A stretch of 64,000 nt of DNA from an uncultured Faecalibacterium sp. (GTDB lineage Bacteria; Bacillota; Clostridia; Oscillospirales; Ruminococcaceae), in contig UQDV01000005.1 in NCBI GenBank assembly GCA_900539945.1, positions 57,190-121,189 on the forward strand, given 5' to 3'. Below are positions 43,569-53,400 of this stretch, piece after piece (within the stretch, counting starts at the first letter, position 1; each line of letters starts with the position of its first letter). The notes under the pieces are model-generated. The model saw only the letters and a list, made by a program, of their open reading frames with translations. It was not told the DNA's origin and did no database searches. The position numbers were made by a program, and so were the translations under genes.

Positions 43569-45425
43569 TTACTGGATGTCGTAGTAGCTGTGGTTGGGGT
43601 TGTGGCCGTTTTCTTCTACCACGATGGTAAAGCCCATGGGGTTCACCTCGGTGTGTTTGCCGCTGGCCAGCGGCTCCACGATGATGTGCTCCGAGCGGTT
43701 CACGATGATCTCGGCGGTCTCGGTGGCTCCCACACGCTGGTAGTGCAGCACGCCGCCCTCGGCCCGCAGTACCCGCAGCGCACCGGTGCGGAAGGCCTCG
43801 CAGCTGTGGCGCAGCTGGGCCAGCTGCGCCAGCACCGGCTTGAGCCGCTCTTCGTGGCTGTCCCAGCAGTAGTACCCGCGGTTGAAGGGGTCCCGGTAGC
43901 CCTGCATGCCGATCTCGTCGCCGTAGTACAGGCATGGCAGACCGGGCAGGGTGTAGATGATGGCATAGGCCATGCGCAGCCGCAGCATGCCTTCCTCGTA
44001 GGCTTCGCCGGACACGTTGCGGCCGCTCTGCCACTCGCGGCCCCGGCCGTTGGCGGGCTCGTCCGCAATGACGGTGAGGGCGCGCTCGGTGTCGTGGGTG
44101 GACAAAAAGTTCAGGGCCGTGTTCAGGGCCGGGGCAGGGTAGTGCTCACAGATGGACAGGATCTCTCCGGCGGCCTGCTCGGCGGGCTTGCCCTTGACAA
44201 AGTCCAGCACGGCGTTCTTGAAGGGGTAGTTCATCACGCTGTCCAGCCCCTTGCCCAGCAGATAGGTGCGGCGGTGGCCGAAGCCATACTTGGTGGTGGC
44301 GTCCTCCCACACTTCGCCCAACAGGAATTTTTCCGGGCTGACCCGCTTGACGGCGGCGCGGATCTTCTCAATGAAGGCGTCCGGCAGCTCGTCGGCCACG
44401 TCCAGACGGAAACCCGCCGCACCCCGGCGCAGCCAGGTGTCGATGACGCCGCCCTTGCCGGTGATGAACTCCACATAGGACGGGTTCTCCTCGTTGACCT
44501 CCGGCAGGGTCTCGAAACCCCACCAGCTGCGGTAGCCGCCCTTGTACTTAGGGTCAAAGTCGTACCAGCTGCGGTAGGGGGAGTTGGGGTCGCGGTAAGC
44601 GCCGCCCTCGCCGTAGCGGCCCTCGCGGTTGAAGTAGCGGCTGTCGGAACCGGTGTGGCTGAACACGCCGTCCAGCACGATGCCGATGCCATACTTAGCA
44701 GCTTCCTTGCACAGGGTCTCAAAGTCCTCGTTGGTGCCCAGCAGCGGGTCCACGTTGAGGTAGTCGGCGGTGTTGTAGCGGTGGTTGGAGTGGGCCTCGA
44801 AGATGGGGTTCAGGTAGAGGTAATCCACGCCCATCTCGTGCAGGTAGGGCAGCTTGAGCTGGATGCCCTTCAGGTCACCGCCGAAGTAGTCCTCGTTCAG
44901 GTGGCCGCCCGTCTCGTTGGGCTGCCAGAAGGGCTCGGCGTGCTTGTCGGCCTGATACAGTCGGTCCGGGAAGGGCATGGGCTTGTTCTCCACACCCTCG
45001 CAGAAGCGGTCCGGGAAGATCTGGTAGAACACCTTGCCCTTGAAGGTCTCCGGGGTGCGGAAGTCTGCCTCATACACGGTGATCTGCCATTTTTCGCCGT
45101 CCTGCCAGCTGACCACGCCGCAGTTGTCCGGCCCGCGCACGATGCGGCGGAAGTCGGTATACAGGTCAAAGTAATAGAAGTACAGGCCCACATCGTTCAG
45201 GGTCAAATCCACCGAAAAGTGGTTCTGTTTGGGGGTCTGACCGTCAAACTTCATGCGGTAATGCACCGGTACGTCGTATTTGCCCTCCTTCTGGATCACC
45301 AGATGGGGGTCCACATAGCCCAGCTCTTCCGGGATGCGGAGGGTCAGGTGCACGGACTGCCCGGCCCGCACTGCACCAAAGGGCTGCTTGAAATAGGGGT
45401 CGTAGCTATTGAACAGACAAGACAA
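43569..45425 (-). CDS. glycoside hydrolase family 13 enzyme (neopullulanase/maltodextrinase-like)
   Basis: A 618-residue intracellular alpha-glucan hydrolase; no signal peptide. An N-terminal Ig-like domain (~1-125) precedes the TIM barrel (GKVFYQIFPDRF, YLNPIFEAHSNHRYNTADY). The catalytic triad is Asp in GFRLDVADEL (~341), Glu in LGEVWEDA (~370) and Asp in LSTHDTERAL (~445). This fits cleavage of maltodextrins or pullulan. TTG 45425 is chosen because GAAAGGA lies 10 nt before it and the longer frame would run through the glgP terminator. It sits downstream of glycogen phosphorylase on the same strand, forming a glycogen-use cluster. Confidence 0.92.
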   Translation of the reverse strand: MSCLFNSYDPYFKQPFGAVRAGQSVHLTLRIPEELGYVDPHLVIQKEGKYDVPVHYRMKFDGQTPKQNHFSVDLTLNDVGLYFYYFDLYTDFRRIVRGPDNCGVVSWQDGEKWQITVYEADFRTPETFKGKVFYQIFPDRFCEGVENKPMPFPDRLYQADKHAEPFWQPNETGGHLNEDYFGGDLKGIQLKLPYLHEMGVDYLYLNPIFEAHSNHRYNTADYLNVDPLLGTNEDFETLCKEAAKYGIGIVLDGVFSHTGSDSRYFNREGRYGEGGAYRDPNSPYRSWYDFDPKYKGGYRSWWGFETLPEVNEENPSYVEFITGKGGVIDTWLRRGAAGFRLDVADELPDAFIEKIRAAVKRVSPEKFLLGEVWEDATTKYGFGHRRTYLLGKGLDSVMNYPFKNAVLDFVKGKPAEQAAGEILSICEHYPAPALNTALNFLSTHDTERALTVIADEPANGRGREWQSGRNVSGEAYEEGMLRLRMAYAIIYTLPGLPCLYYGDEIGMQGYRDPFNRGYYCWDSHEERLKPVLAQLAQLRHSCEAFRTGALRVLRAEGGVLHYQRVGATETAEIIVNRSEHIIVEPLASGKHTEVNPMGFTIVVEENGHNPNHSYYDIQ

Positions 45426-45444
45426 AACTGAGTCGTCCTTTCTC

Positions 45445-45484
45445 AAAAAAGCCCCGGCGGGCGAAATGCCACCGGGGCTTTGGA
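45445..45484 (-). terminator. terminator between glgP and the GH13 gene
   Basis: The stem AAAGCCCCGG/CCGGGGCTTT (45448-45457, 45472-45481) is followed on the - strand by TTTTTTGAG. It overlaps the leader of the GH13 gene, so the two genes are at least partly separate units. Confidence 0.85.
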
Positions 45485-45493
45485 TTTTTAGCA

Positions 45494-45586
45494 AACCCTC
45501 TCAGGCTGCCTTCGGCATCCAGCTCCCCCGAGGGGGGAGCTTTTTACAAGAGAGGGAAACATTCAGGGAAGATGACGGAGAGGGTT
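45494..45586. repeat. MITE-like palindromic repeat, copy 3 (after glgP)
   Basis: 93 nt with ends AACCCTCTC (45494-45502) and GAGAGGGTT (45578-45586). An inner hairpin CAGCTCCCCC/GGGGGGAGC is shared with copy 1. The other hairpin present in copies 1 and 2 is missing, so this is a shorter derivative. Confidence 0.6.
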
Positions 45587-45587
45587 C

Positions 45588-47993
45588 TTACTTGCCCATG
45601 GGCACAGTGGAAGCGTGCCAGATGTCGCGTGCGTAGTCCAGCACGGCGCGGTCGGCGCTGAAGATGCCGCTGTTGGCGGTGTTCTTCAGGCTCATCTGTG
45701 CCCACTTCTCACGGTCGCCATACAGCTTCTGCAGGTCGGCCTGTGCACGGCGGTAATCCTTGAAGTCGGCCATGACCATGTACGGGTCGCTGGTGCGCAG
45801 GTTCTCGGTGACCTCGTGGAAGCTCTCACCGTTCCAGCCACGCTCCAGGAAGTTCAGGGTGTAGTTGGCCACGTCGTCGCCCGTGATAAAGGCGTTGGGG
45901 TGGTAGCCCACCTGCTTCAGGTTGTTCACCTCGGGGGTCAGCATACCGAAGATCAGCTCGTTCTCCTTGCCGGCAGCATCAGCGATCTCCACGTTGGCAC
46001 CGTCCAGGGTGCCCAGAGTGATGGCACCGTTCAGCATGAACTTCATATTGCCGGTGCCGGAAGCCTCGGTGCCTGCCAGAGAGATCTGCTCAGAAACTTC
46101 GGCAGCGGGCATCAGGTGCTCGCTCAGGGACACGCAGTACTCTTCCAGATAGACCACGCGCAGCTTGTCGCGCACGGCGGGATCGTTGTTGATCAGGTCG
46201 CCCAGCTTGCAGATCATGCGGATCATCTGCTTGGCCATGTAGTAGCCGGGGGCAGCCTTTGCGCCGAAGATGTAGGTCTTGGGGATGAAGTTGGCGTTGG
46301 GGTTCTCCTTCAGGTACAGGTACTGGGCAGCGATGTTCAGGGCGTTCAGGTGCTGACGCTTGTACTCGTGCATGCGCTTGACCTGGCAGTCAAAGATGGA
46401 GCCCGGGTCAATGACCTGACCGGTGCTCTTGGACAGGTAGTTGGCAAAATTCTGCTTGTTGGCCAGCTTGATCTCGTTCAGGCGCTTGAGCACGGTCTTG
46501 TCGTTCTCATACTTGTTCAGCTTGGTCAGGTCGGAAGCATCGTGCTTGTAGCCGTCACCGATGGTCTCATCCAGCAGCTTGCACAGCTCCGGGTTGGAGG
46601 CCAGCAGCCAGCGGCGGTAAGCAATGCCGTTGGTCACGTTCTTGAAAGCCTTGGGCTTGAACAGGTAGTAGTCGTGGAACACGCTGTCCTTGATGATCTC
46701 GCTGTGCAGCTTGGAAACACCGTTGATGCTGTTGGCGGTGTAGGCGCAGATGTTGGCCATGCGCACCTGATTGTCGCCGATCAGTGCCATGTAGTCGATC
46801 TTGCCCTGGTCGCCGGGGAAAGCCTTGGCCAGCTCTTCGCGGGCGCGGCGGTCCATCTCGACCACGATCTGGTAGATGCGGGGCAGGGTCATCTTGAAGA
46901 TGTCCACGTTCCACTTCTCCAGAGCCTCGGCCATGACGGTGTGGTTGGTGTAGGAGAACACCTTCTGGCAGATGTCGAAGGCCTTGTCCCAGCCAAAGCC
47001 GCACTCATCCAGCAGGATGCGCATCATCTCGGGGATGGCCAAGGTGGGGTGGGTATCGTTCAGCTGGATGGCCACCTTGTCCGGCAGGTTCTCCAGCGTG
47101 GCGTAGCTCGACAGGTGGTTCTGCACGATGTCGCCGATGGAGGCAGCAGACAGGAAGTACTGCTGACGCAGGCGCAGAATCTTACCTTCCACATGGTTGT
47201 CGTTGGGGTACAGCACCTTAGAGATGAGCTCGGCGTTGGCGTTCTTGCTCATGGCGGTGTTGTAGTTGCCCAGAGAGAAGCTGGACATATCAAAATCGGG
47301 GGCCTTTGCCTGCCACAGACGCAGCTTGGCAACGCCCTTGCCGTCGTAGCCCTGCACATACATGTCGGAGGGAATGGCCATGACGCTGTTGTAGTTGGTG
47401 TGCTGGATGTAGTGGAAGCCGTTGTCCCAGTTCTCACGGATCTCGCCGTCAAAACGGACCTCCACGGCCTGATCCGGGTGGCTCTTCAGCCACACCTGAC
47501 CGCCGGGCAGCCAGTTGTCGGCACGCTCCTGCTGCCAGCCGTCCACGATCTTCTGCTTGAAGATGCCGTACTCGTACAGGATGGAGTAGCCGGTGCCGCA
47601 CACGCCGGTGGTGGCCATGCCGTCCAGATAGCAGGCAGCCAGACGGCCCAGACCGCCGTTGCCCAGGCCTGCATCGGGCTCTTCCTCAAAGATGCTGTCC
47701 AGGGTGATGTCAGCATCGGCCAGCGCCTTCTTGGCAACCTCGTCGAGGCCCAGATTGAACAGGCTCATCTTCAGGCTGCGGCCCATCAGGAACTCCATGC
47801 AGAGGTAATACACCTGCTTGGTGCCGGTGCCGATGGCCTTGGACTGGAACTTCTTGTAGTTCTCGCTCATCATCTGACGGCAGATCAGTGCAAGAGAACG
47901 GTAGATCTGCTGCTTGGAAGCAACGTTCAGCTCCACGCCGTACTCGCTGGTCAGCTTGTCCTGAAGAATTTTGCCAAATTCTTTCGATGTCAT
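45588..47993 (-). CDS. glgP: glycogen/starch/alpha-glucan phosphorylase
   Basis: A full-length (801 aa) PLP-dependent phosphorylase that releases glucose 1-phosphate from alpha-1,4-glucans in the cytosol. Conserved parts are EPDAGLGNGGLGRLAACYLDG, YEYGIFKQ, QLNDTHPTLAIPEMMR, VKRMHEYKRQHLNAL, FGAKAAPGYYMAK and the PLP-binding stretch GTGNMKFMLNGA around 650. TAGGAG lies eight bases before ATG 47993. Together with the downstream GH13 enzyme it degrades stored or imported glucans. Confidence 0.98.
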   Translation of the reverse strand: MTSKEFGKILQDKLTSEYGVELNVASKQQIYRSLALICRQMMSENYKKFQSKAIGTGTKQVYYLCMEFLMGRSLKMSLFNLGLDEVAKKALADADITLDSIFEEEPDAGLGNGGLGRLAACYLDGMATTGVCGTGYSILYEYGIFKQKIVDGWQQERADNWLPGGQVWLKSHPDQAVEVRFDGEIRENWDNGFHYIQHTNYNSVMAIPSDMYVQGYDGKGVAKLRLWQAKAPDFDMSSFSLGNYNTAMSKNANAELISKVLYPNDNHVEGKILRLRQQYFLSAASIGDIVQNHLSSYATLENLPDKVAIQLNDTHPTLAIPEMMRILLDECGFGWDKAFDICQKVFSYTNHTVMAEALEKWNVDIFKMTLPRIYQIVVEMDRRAREELAKAFPGDQGKIDYMALIGDNQVRMANICAYTANSINGVSKLHSEIIKDSVFHDYYLFKPKAFKNVTNGIAYRRWLLASNPELCKLLDETIGDGYKHDASDLTKLNKYENDKTVLKRLNEIKLANKQNFANYLSKSTGQVIDPGSIFDCQVKRMHEYKRQHLNALNIAAQYLYLKENPNANFIPKTYIFGAKAAPGYYMAKQMIRMICKLGDLINNDPAVRDKLRVVYLEEYCVSLSEHLMPAAEVSEQISLAGTEASGTGNMKFMLNGAITLGTLDGANVEIADAAGKENELIFGMLTPEVNNLKQVGYHPNAFITGDDVANYTLNFLERGWNGESFHEVTENLRTSDPYMVMADFKDYRRAQADLQKLYGDREKWAQMSLKNTANSGIFSADRAVLDYARDIWHASTVPMGK

Positions 47994-48099
47994 AACTGTA
48001 CTCCTATCCGCATTCGTGCATAAAATGCTAAAAATCTTGCGTAATGTGCGGCCTCTGGTGCTTTCCCTCTACCCCGCGTGCCGTCAACATAACAACGTT

Positions 48100-48128
48100 A
48101 TTATAATATGAACACTTGGCAAATGCAA
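48100..48128 (-). promoter_or_regulatory. promoter of glgP
   Basis: On the - strand TTGCAT (48123-48128), a 17-nt spacer and a perfect TATAAT (48100-48105). The leader to the ATG is about 100 nt. Confidence 0.8.
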
Positions 48129-48231
48129 GAAATCAATGGATTTTTTCTGTAACTGCCATTTTTTTAACCAACTTTCTGATAAATATGCCGAAAATTCAAA
48201 AAATACACTTTTTCTTGCTGCTTATTTATAT

Positions 48232-48360
48232 TATAATAAAAGGAGCAGTCAGGGGCCCAGGGGCCTTTGCAAGGGGTAACTCGGCCAGAAATGTGCCGGG
48301 AAACTCCCAGCAGCCGGCCTTCGGGAGCGAGATGGTTCCCGGGAACGGTCCCGCTGCACC
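48232..48360 (+). ncRNA. ssrS: structured RNA candidate, possibly 6S RNA (ssrS)
   Basis: A perfect TATAAT (48232-48237) opens a GC-rich stretch starting near 48244. A closing stem can form (GCAG 48245-48248 with CTGC 48354-48357; GGGGCC 48252-48257 with GGTCCC 48347-48352). An open bubble follows. The apical stem is CCGGGAA 48296-48302 with TTCCCGG 48336-48342, and CTCCC with GGGAG inside. Closing stem, asymmetric bubble and apical stem is the 6S plan. The gene lies just upstream of zapA, the classical 6S neighbour in other bacteria. It is short for 6S, so the identity is not certain. The rest of 47994-48431 is AT-rich without genes. Confidence 0.5.
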
Positions 48361-48431
48361 GGGAAAACCGAAAAAAAAACAGACAAAACTGCCCAAGAGG
48401 GGCAGATCACAGATAAAAGGGGAATGGATAC

Positions 48432-48842
48432 ATGGTCAACAAAGTACGGGTGAACATTGCGGGGACGCCGTATGCCATTGCAACGACGGATTCGGAAAAA
48501 TACATTCAGTCTCTGGCCAAAAAGCTGGACGAGGACATCACAAAGCTGCTGGACGAGAACGAGAATCTCTCGGTGACCAAGGCGGCGGTGTTCTGCGCCA
48601 TGGATTATCTGGACGAGTACCGCAAGAGCACCGGCAGCGCCGAGAACATGCGCAGCCAGATCCAGGACTACATTGCAGATGCCGCCCGCGCCAAGCTGGC
48701 CGAGGACAAGGCCAAGGCAGAGAACGAAGTGCTGCGCCGGGAAGCCGCTGCCCTGCGGGAACAGCTGGCCAAGGAGCGCCGCCGTGAAAGCCGCCGCGAG
48801 GAGCGGGCAGAGCAGGCTGCCGCCGACGAAAAACAGGGCTGA
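48432..48842 (+). CDS. zapA: cell division protein ZapA-like
   Basis: 136 residues. The N-terminal ZapA domain (NKVRVNIAGTPYAIATTDSEKYIQSLAKKLDEDI) is followed by a long charged coiled coil (~70-130) rich in Arg, Glu and Ala. ZapA bundles FtsZ at the division site. AAAAGGGG precedes ATG 48432. It forms an operon with the U32 peptidase gene 31 nt downstream. Confidence 0.9.
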   Translation: MVNKVRVNIAGTPYAIATTDSEKYIQSLAKKLDEDITKLLDENENLSVTKAAVFCAMDYLDEYRKSTGSAENMRSQIQDYIADAARAKLAEDKAKAENEVLRREAAALREQLAKERRRESRREERAEQAAADEKQG

Positions 48843-48873
48843 ACACTACCTTATATAAATGGAATGGAGAATT

Positions 48874-50943
48874 ATGTCGAAGATTGAGATCCTTGCCCCT
48901 GTGGGCAGTGAAGAAATGCTGCGTGCCGCCGTGTTCAGCGGGGCGGATGCGGTCTACTTGGGCTTTTCGGGCTTCAATGCCCGCACCGGAGCCGGCAATT
49001 TTGACGCCGACAGCCTGAAAGAGGCGGTGCGGTTCTGCCATGCCCGCGGCGTGGCGGTGCATGTGGCGCTGAACACCACCGTGTACGGCACCGAGTTGCC
49101 TGCGCTGGAACAGGCCATCCGGTCGGTGGCTGCCAGCGGAGCCGATGCCGTGATCTGCCAGGATCTGGCGGTGGCCACCCTGATCGGAAAGATCGCCCCG
49201 CAGCTGCCGCGCCACGGCTCCACCCAGATGAGCGTGCACACCCTGCAGGGCGCACTGGAGCTGAAGGAGCTGGGCTTTACCCGGGTCGTGTTGGCCCGTG
49301 AACTGAGCCTGCCCGAGGTGGAGCACATCACGAAGCACTGCGGCATCGAGACCGAGTGCTTCGTGCACGGTGCGCTGTGCATGAGCATGAGCGGACAGTG
49401 TTATATGTCGGCCTTTCTGGGCGGGCGCAGCGGCAACCGGGGCTCCTGCGCCGGGCCCTGCCGCCTGCCTTTTGAGGCCAACACCCTGCCGGAAGGCAAG
49501 CCGGGCCGCCTGCACCACCTGTCGCTGAAGGACAACTCGGTCATCGACCAGTTGGACAGGCTGCAGGCGCTGGGCGTGGCCTCGGCCAAGATCGAGGGCC
49601 GTCTGCGCACGCCGGAATATGTGGCGGCGGCGGTCAGCGCCTGTCTGGCGGGCCGCGAGGGCCGCGCCTACGACCGCGACCTGCTGAAGAACGCCTTCAG
49701 CCGCTCCGGCTTCACTTCCGGCTACCTGAACGGAAAAATCGACGGCAGCATGTTCGGCGTGCGCAGCGAAGCGGACGCCGAGCTGACCAAAAAGACCCTG
49801 CCCATGCTGCGGGAGCTCTACCGCCGGGAGCGCTCCCGGGTGCCGGTGACCATGCGGCTGGAGATCGAAGAGGGCGGTGAGAAGCTCACCGTGACCGATG
49901 CGGACGGCAATAAAGCGTTTGCCTACGGCGATTTTGAGCCGCAGCCCGCCCGCACCGACCCCACCGAGAGCCTGCGCCGCAGTCTGGCCAAGACCGGCGG
50001 CACCCCCTTTGAAGCGGCGGACATCGCCGTGGAGATGGACGGCGGGCCGTGGTTCGTGCCCGGCAGCACAGTGAATGAGCTGCGCCGGGAAGCGCTGGAC
50101 GCCCTGCTCAAAAAGCGGGAAGTGCTGCGCCCCTGGCCCACCACCGAGGAGCATGTGCCTGCCCTGCCGCAGCGCACCCTGCCGCCGCACCGCACCCTGC
50201 GTGCCCGGTTCGAGCGCTGGGATCAGGTGCCGGAACAGGCCCTGAGCGGAGTGGAGTATCTCATCCTGCCCATTGCACAGGCCGACCGGGTGCCCCGCGA
50301 GTGGCGCAGCAAGACCATTCTGGAGCTGCCCCGGGCCATGTTCGGTGCACTGGAGCAGGACACCGCCCGCCGCATTGCGGCCACCCAGGATGCCGGCTTT
50401 GCCGGGTACGAGGCAAGCAACATCGCCCACCTGCGGCTGTGCCGGGGCCTGCCGCTGTCCGGCGGTTTTGGCCTGAACATCACAAACAACGCAGCAGCGC
50501 AGTTCTATGCGGAGCAGGGACTGAACAGCCTGCTCATCCTGCCCGAGGTCAAGGACAGTGACATCGCGTCCATTGCCCCGGTGCGGGACGGCAAGCCGGT
50601 GCCCACGGGCGTGATGGTCTACGGCCACATGCCGCTGATGCTCACCCGAGCCTGCCCGCTGCAGAACATCCACGACTGCGCCCACTGCGACAAGACCGGC
50701 ACGCTGACCGACCGCAAGGCCAAAAAGTTCCCGGTGCGGTGCAGCCTGGGCATGCGCACCGTCTACAACCCGGTGCCCATCTACATGGGCGACAAGCCCG
50801 GTGCGCTGGCCGTGGACTACGGCGTGGCCTATTTCACGCTGGAGACTCGCGAGGAAGCCGCCGCAATTCTGGATAGGATCCGCACCCATGCGCCTTTTGA
50901 AGGCGATTTCACCCGCGGACTGTATTTCAAGGGAACCAATTGA
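48874..50943 (+). CDS. U32 family peptidase / RlhA-type protein with C-terminal extension
   Basis: A 689-residue two-part protein. The N-terminal ~330 residues are the U32 domain (ILAPVGSEEMLRAAVFSGADAVYLG, CFVHGALCMSMSGQCYMSAFLGG near 165-183, NRGSCAGPCRLPF). Its conserved cysteines hold an Fe-S cluster in some relatives. The rest matches the DUF3656-containing long form. Long U32 members such as RlhA hydroxylate a 23S rRNA cytidine with prephenate, so RNA modification is more likely than proteolysis. ATG 48874 follows GGAG; ATG 48859 is in frame but lacks a site. Confidence 0.9.
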   Translation: MSKIEILAPVGSEEMLRAAVFSGADAVYLGFSGFNARTGAGNFDADSLKEAVRFCHARGVAVHVALNTTVYGTELPALEQAIRSVAASGADAVICQDLAVATLIGKIAPQLPRHGSTQMSVHTLQGALELKELGFTRVVLARELSLPEVEHITKHCGIETECFVHGALCMSMSGQCYMSAFLGGRSGNRGSCAGPCRLPFEANTLPEGKPGRLHHLSLKDNSVIDQLDRLQALGVASAKIEGRLRTPEYVAAAVSACLAGREGRAYDRDLLKNAFSRSGFTSGYLNGKIDGSMFGVRSEADAELTKKTLPMLRELYRRERSRVPVTMRLEIEEGGEKLTVTDADGNKAFAYGDFEPQPARTDPTESLRRSLAKTGGTPFEAADIAVEMDGGPWFVPGSTVNELRREALDALLKKREVLRPWPTTEEHVPALPQRTLPPHRTLRARFERWDQVPEQALSGVEYLILPIAQADRVPREWRSKTILELPRAMFGALEQDTARRIAATQDAGFAGYEASNIAHLRLCRGLPLSGGFGLNITNNAAAQFYAEQGLNSLLILPEVKDSDIASIAPVRDGKPVPTGVMVYGHMPLMLTRACPLQNIHDCAHCDKTGTLTDRKAKKFPVRCSLGMRTVYNPVPIYMGDKPGALAVDYGVAYFTLETREEAAAILDRIRTHAPFEGDFTRGLYFKGTN

Positions 50944-51040
50944 CCCTCTCACTGGCCTTGTCCGCCTGCGGCGGTGCAATGTCGGAGCTCTCCCGAAGGG
51001 TGAGCTGGATCGAGGAATGACAAAATAAACGAGGTATACT

Positions 51041-51487
51041 ATGGAACCGATCACCGTAAACTATAAAGTTCTGGATGCGCGGGCAAAGGTGCCCGTCTAT
51101 GCGACCCCCGGCTCTGCCGCCGCCGACCTGTGCGCCGTGCTGGATGAGCCGCTGACCGTACAGCCCATGGAGCGGGTGCTGGTGCCCACCGGCCTTGCCA
51201 TTGAGCTGCCCGGTGCCCACAGCGTAGCGCTGGTGTATGCCCGCAGCGGCCTGTCCATCAAGCACGGCCTGTGCATGGCCAACGGTGTGGGCGTGGTGGA
51301 CAGTGACTACCGCGGCGAGCTGAAGGTGCCCATGATCAACCTGGGCAAGGAGGCCTACACCATCCAGCCCGGGGAGCGGGTGGCACAGCTGTGCATTGCC
51401 CCGGTGTACACGGCAGCCTTTGTGCCGGTGCAGGAGCTGGGCGACACCACCCGCGGCGCGGGCGGTTTTGGCTCCACCGGCAAATGA
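51041..51487 (+). CDS. dut: dUTP diphosphatase
   Basis: A 148-residue trimeric dUTPase that hydrolyses dUTP to dUMP and keeps uracil out of DNA. All five motifs are visible: PGSAAADLCA, YARSGLSIKHG, NGVGVVDSDYRGEL, PGERVAQLCIAP and the C-terminal RGAGGFGSTGK arm. GAGGT precedes ATG 51041. It is followed within 20 nt by the Maf gene, making a nucleotide house-cleaning pair. Confidence 0.97.
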   Translation: MEPITVNYKVLDARAKVPVYATPGSAAADLCAVLDEPLTVQPMERVLVPTGLAIELPGAHSVALVYARSGLSIKHGLCMANGVGVVDSDYRGELKVPMINLGKEAYTIQPGERVAQLCIAPVYTAAFVPVQELGDTTRGAGGFGSTGK

Positions 51488-51504
51488 GAGAAAAGGAACG
51501 CGAT

Positions 51505-52059
51505 ATGGAACTGATCTTAGCCTCCGGCAGCCCGCGCCGCCGGGAACTGCTTTCCCTGTATACGACCGACTTCACGGTCTGTGTCAGCGACTTTGACGAG
51601 AGCACCGTGACCGCCGACACCCCGGCCCATCTGGTGGAACAGCTGGCCCGGGGCAAGTGCCTGGCGGTGGCAAAGGACCACCCGGACGCCGTGGTCATCG
51701 GCTGCGACACGGTGGTGGACGTGAACGGGGAAGTGTTCGGCAAGCCCCACGGCGTGGAGGACGCAAAACGGATGCTGCGGGCCCTGTCCGGTTCCGCCCA
51801 TCAGGTGCACACCGGCGTGTGCGTGAGCCGCGGCGGCCGCACCGAGAGCTTTGTGGACAGCTGCAAGGTGACCTTCTTCCCGCTGAGCGAGGAGGAGATC
51901 GACTTCTATGCTTCCACAAAGGAGCCCTACGACAAGGCCGGTGCCTATGCCATCCAGGGCCGGGCAGCCCTCTGGCTGGACCGCATCGAGGGCGATTATT
52001 ACACCATTATGGGCCTGCCGGTCAGCCGTACTGTACAGCTGGTAGAGCGTTTTGTGTGA
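51505..52059 (+). CDS. maf: Maf family nucleoside triphosphate pyrophosphatase
   Basis: A 184-residue Maf protein that hydrolyses dTTP/UTP or modified nucleotides to monophosphates. Signatures are LILASGSPRRRELL at the start, FDESTV, VIGCDTVVDVNGEVFGKP with the catalytic Asp near 70, SGSAHQVHTGVCV and EPYDKAGAYAIQG. ATG 51505 follows AAAAGGAA. It is the last gene before the mre promoter. Confidence 0.95.
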   Translation: MELILASGSPRRRELLSLYTTDFTVCVSDFDESTVTADTPAHLVEQLARGKCLAVAKDHPDAVVIGCDTVVDVNGEVFGKPHGVEDAKRMLRALSGSAHQVHTGVCVSRGGRTESFVDSCKVTFFPLSEEEIDFYASTKEPYDKAGAYAIQGRAALWLDRIEGDYYTIMGLPVSRTVQLVERFV

Positions 52060-52096
52060 GAAAAATGGAAAAATGTAAGAAAACGAACGGAAACGC

Positions 52097-52125
52097 TTGA
52101 GAAAACAGCAGCTTGGGGCTATAAT
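52097..52125 (+). promoter_or_regulatory. promoter of the mreB operon
   Basis: TTGAGA (52097-52102), a 17-nt spacer and a perfect TATAAT (52120-52125). The ~85-nt leader contains a small GACGGC/GCCGTC hairpin. Confidence 0.85.
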
Positions 52126-52216
52126 ATAACCGTGTTATTCTGCGAAGGACGGCGCAAAACGGCCGTCAGACGCTATGGGATAGATCTACTGGAAACGATG
52201 AAGGAGAGACTTTACA

Positions 52217-53239
<1,023 letters not shown>

Positions 53240-53328
53240 TCAGCGGCCCGGAAGCGGGCTGCCGGATCTCTTGCGGAAAAGCTATTGACGTTGCACCTGC
53301 GCTGTTTTCCGCTGCAAACAGGACCCTT

Positions 53329-53360
53329 GCGCGGATGGCACGGCTGTCCGCGCTTTTTTT
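53329..53360 (+). terminator. terminator between mreB and mreC
   Basis: GCGCGGA/TCCGCGC (53329-53335, 53347-53353) followed by T7. It can lower expression of the downstream wall genes relative to mreB. Confidence 0.85.
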
Positions 53361-53400
53361 GTGAACGCGCAGGTTTGCTCCGAATGGGAGGACAGACCCC

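Noticed and set aside
43590..48023. Two very long + strand frames (613 and 802 codons) opposite the GH13 and glgP genes
   Set aside because: They are Gly/Val/His-rich shadow translations with no motifs; glgP and GH13 are unmistakable on the - strand.
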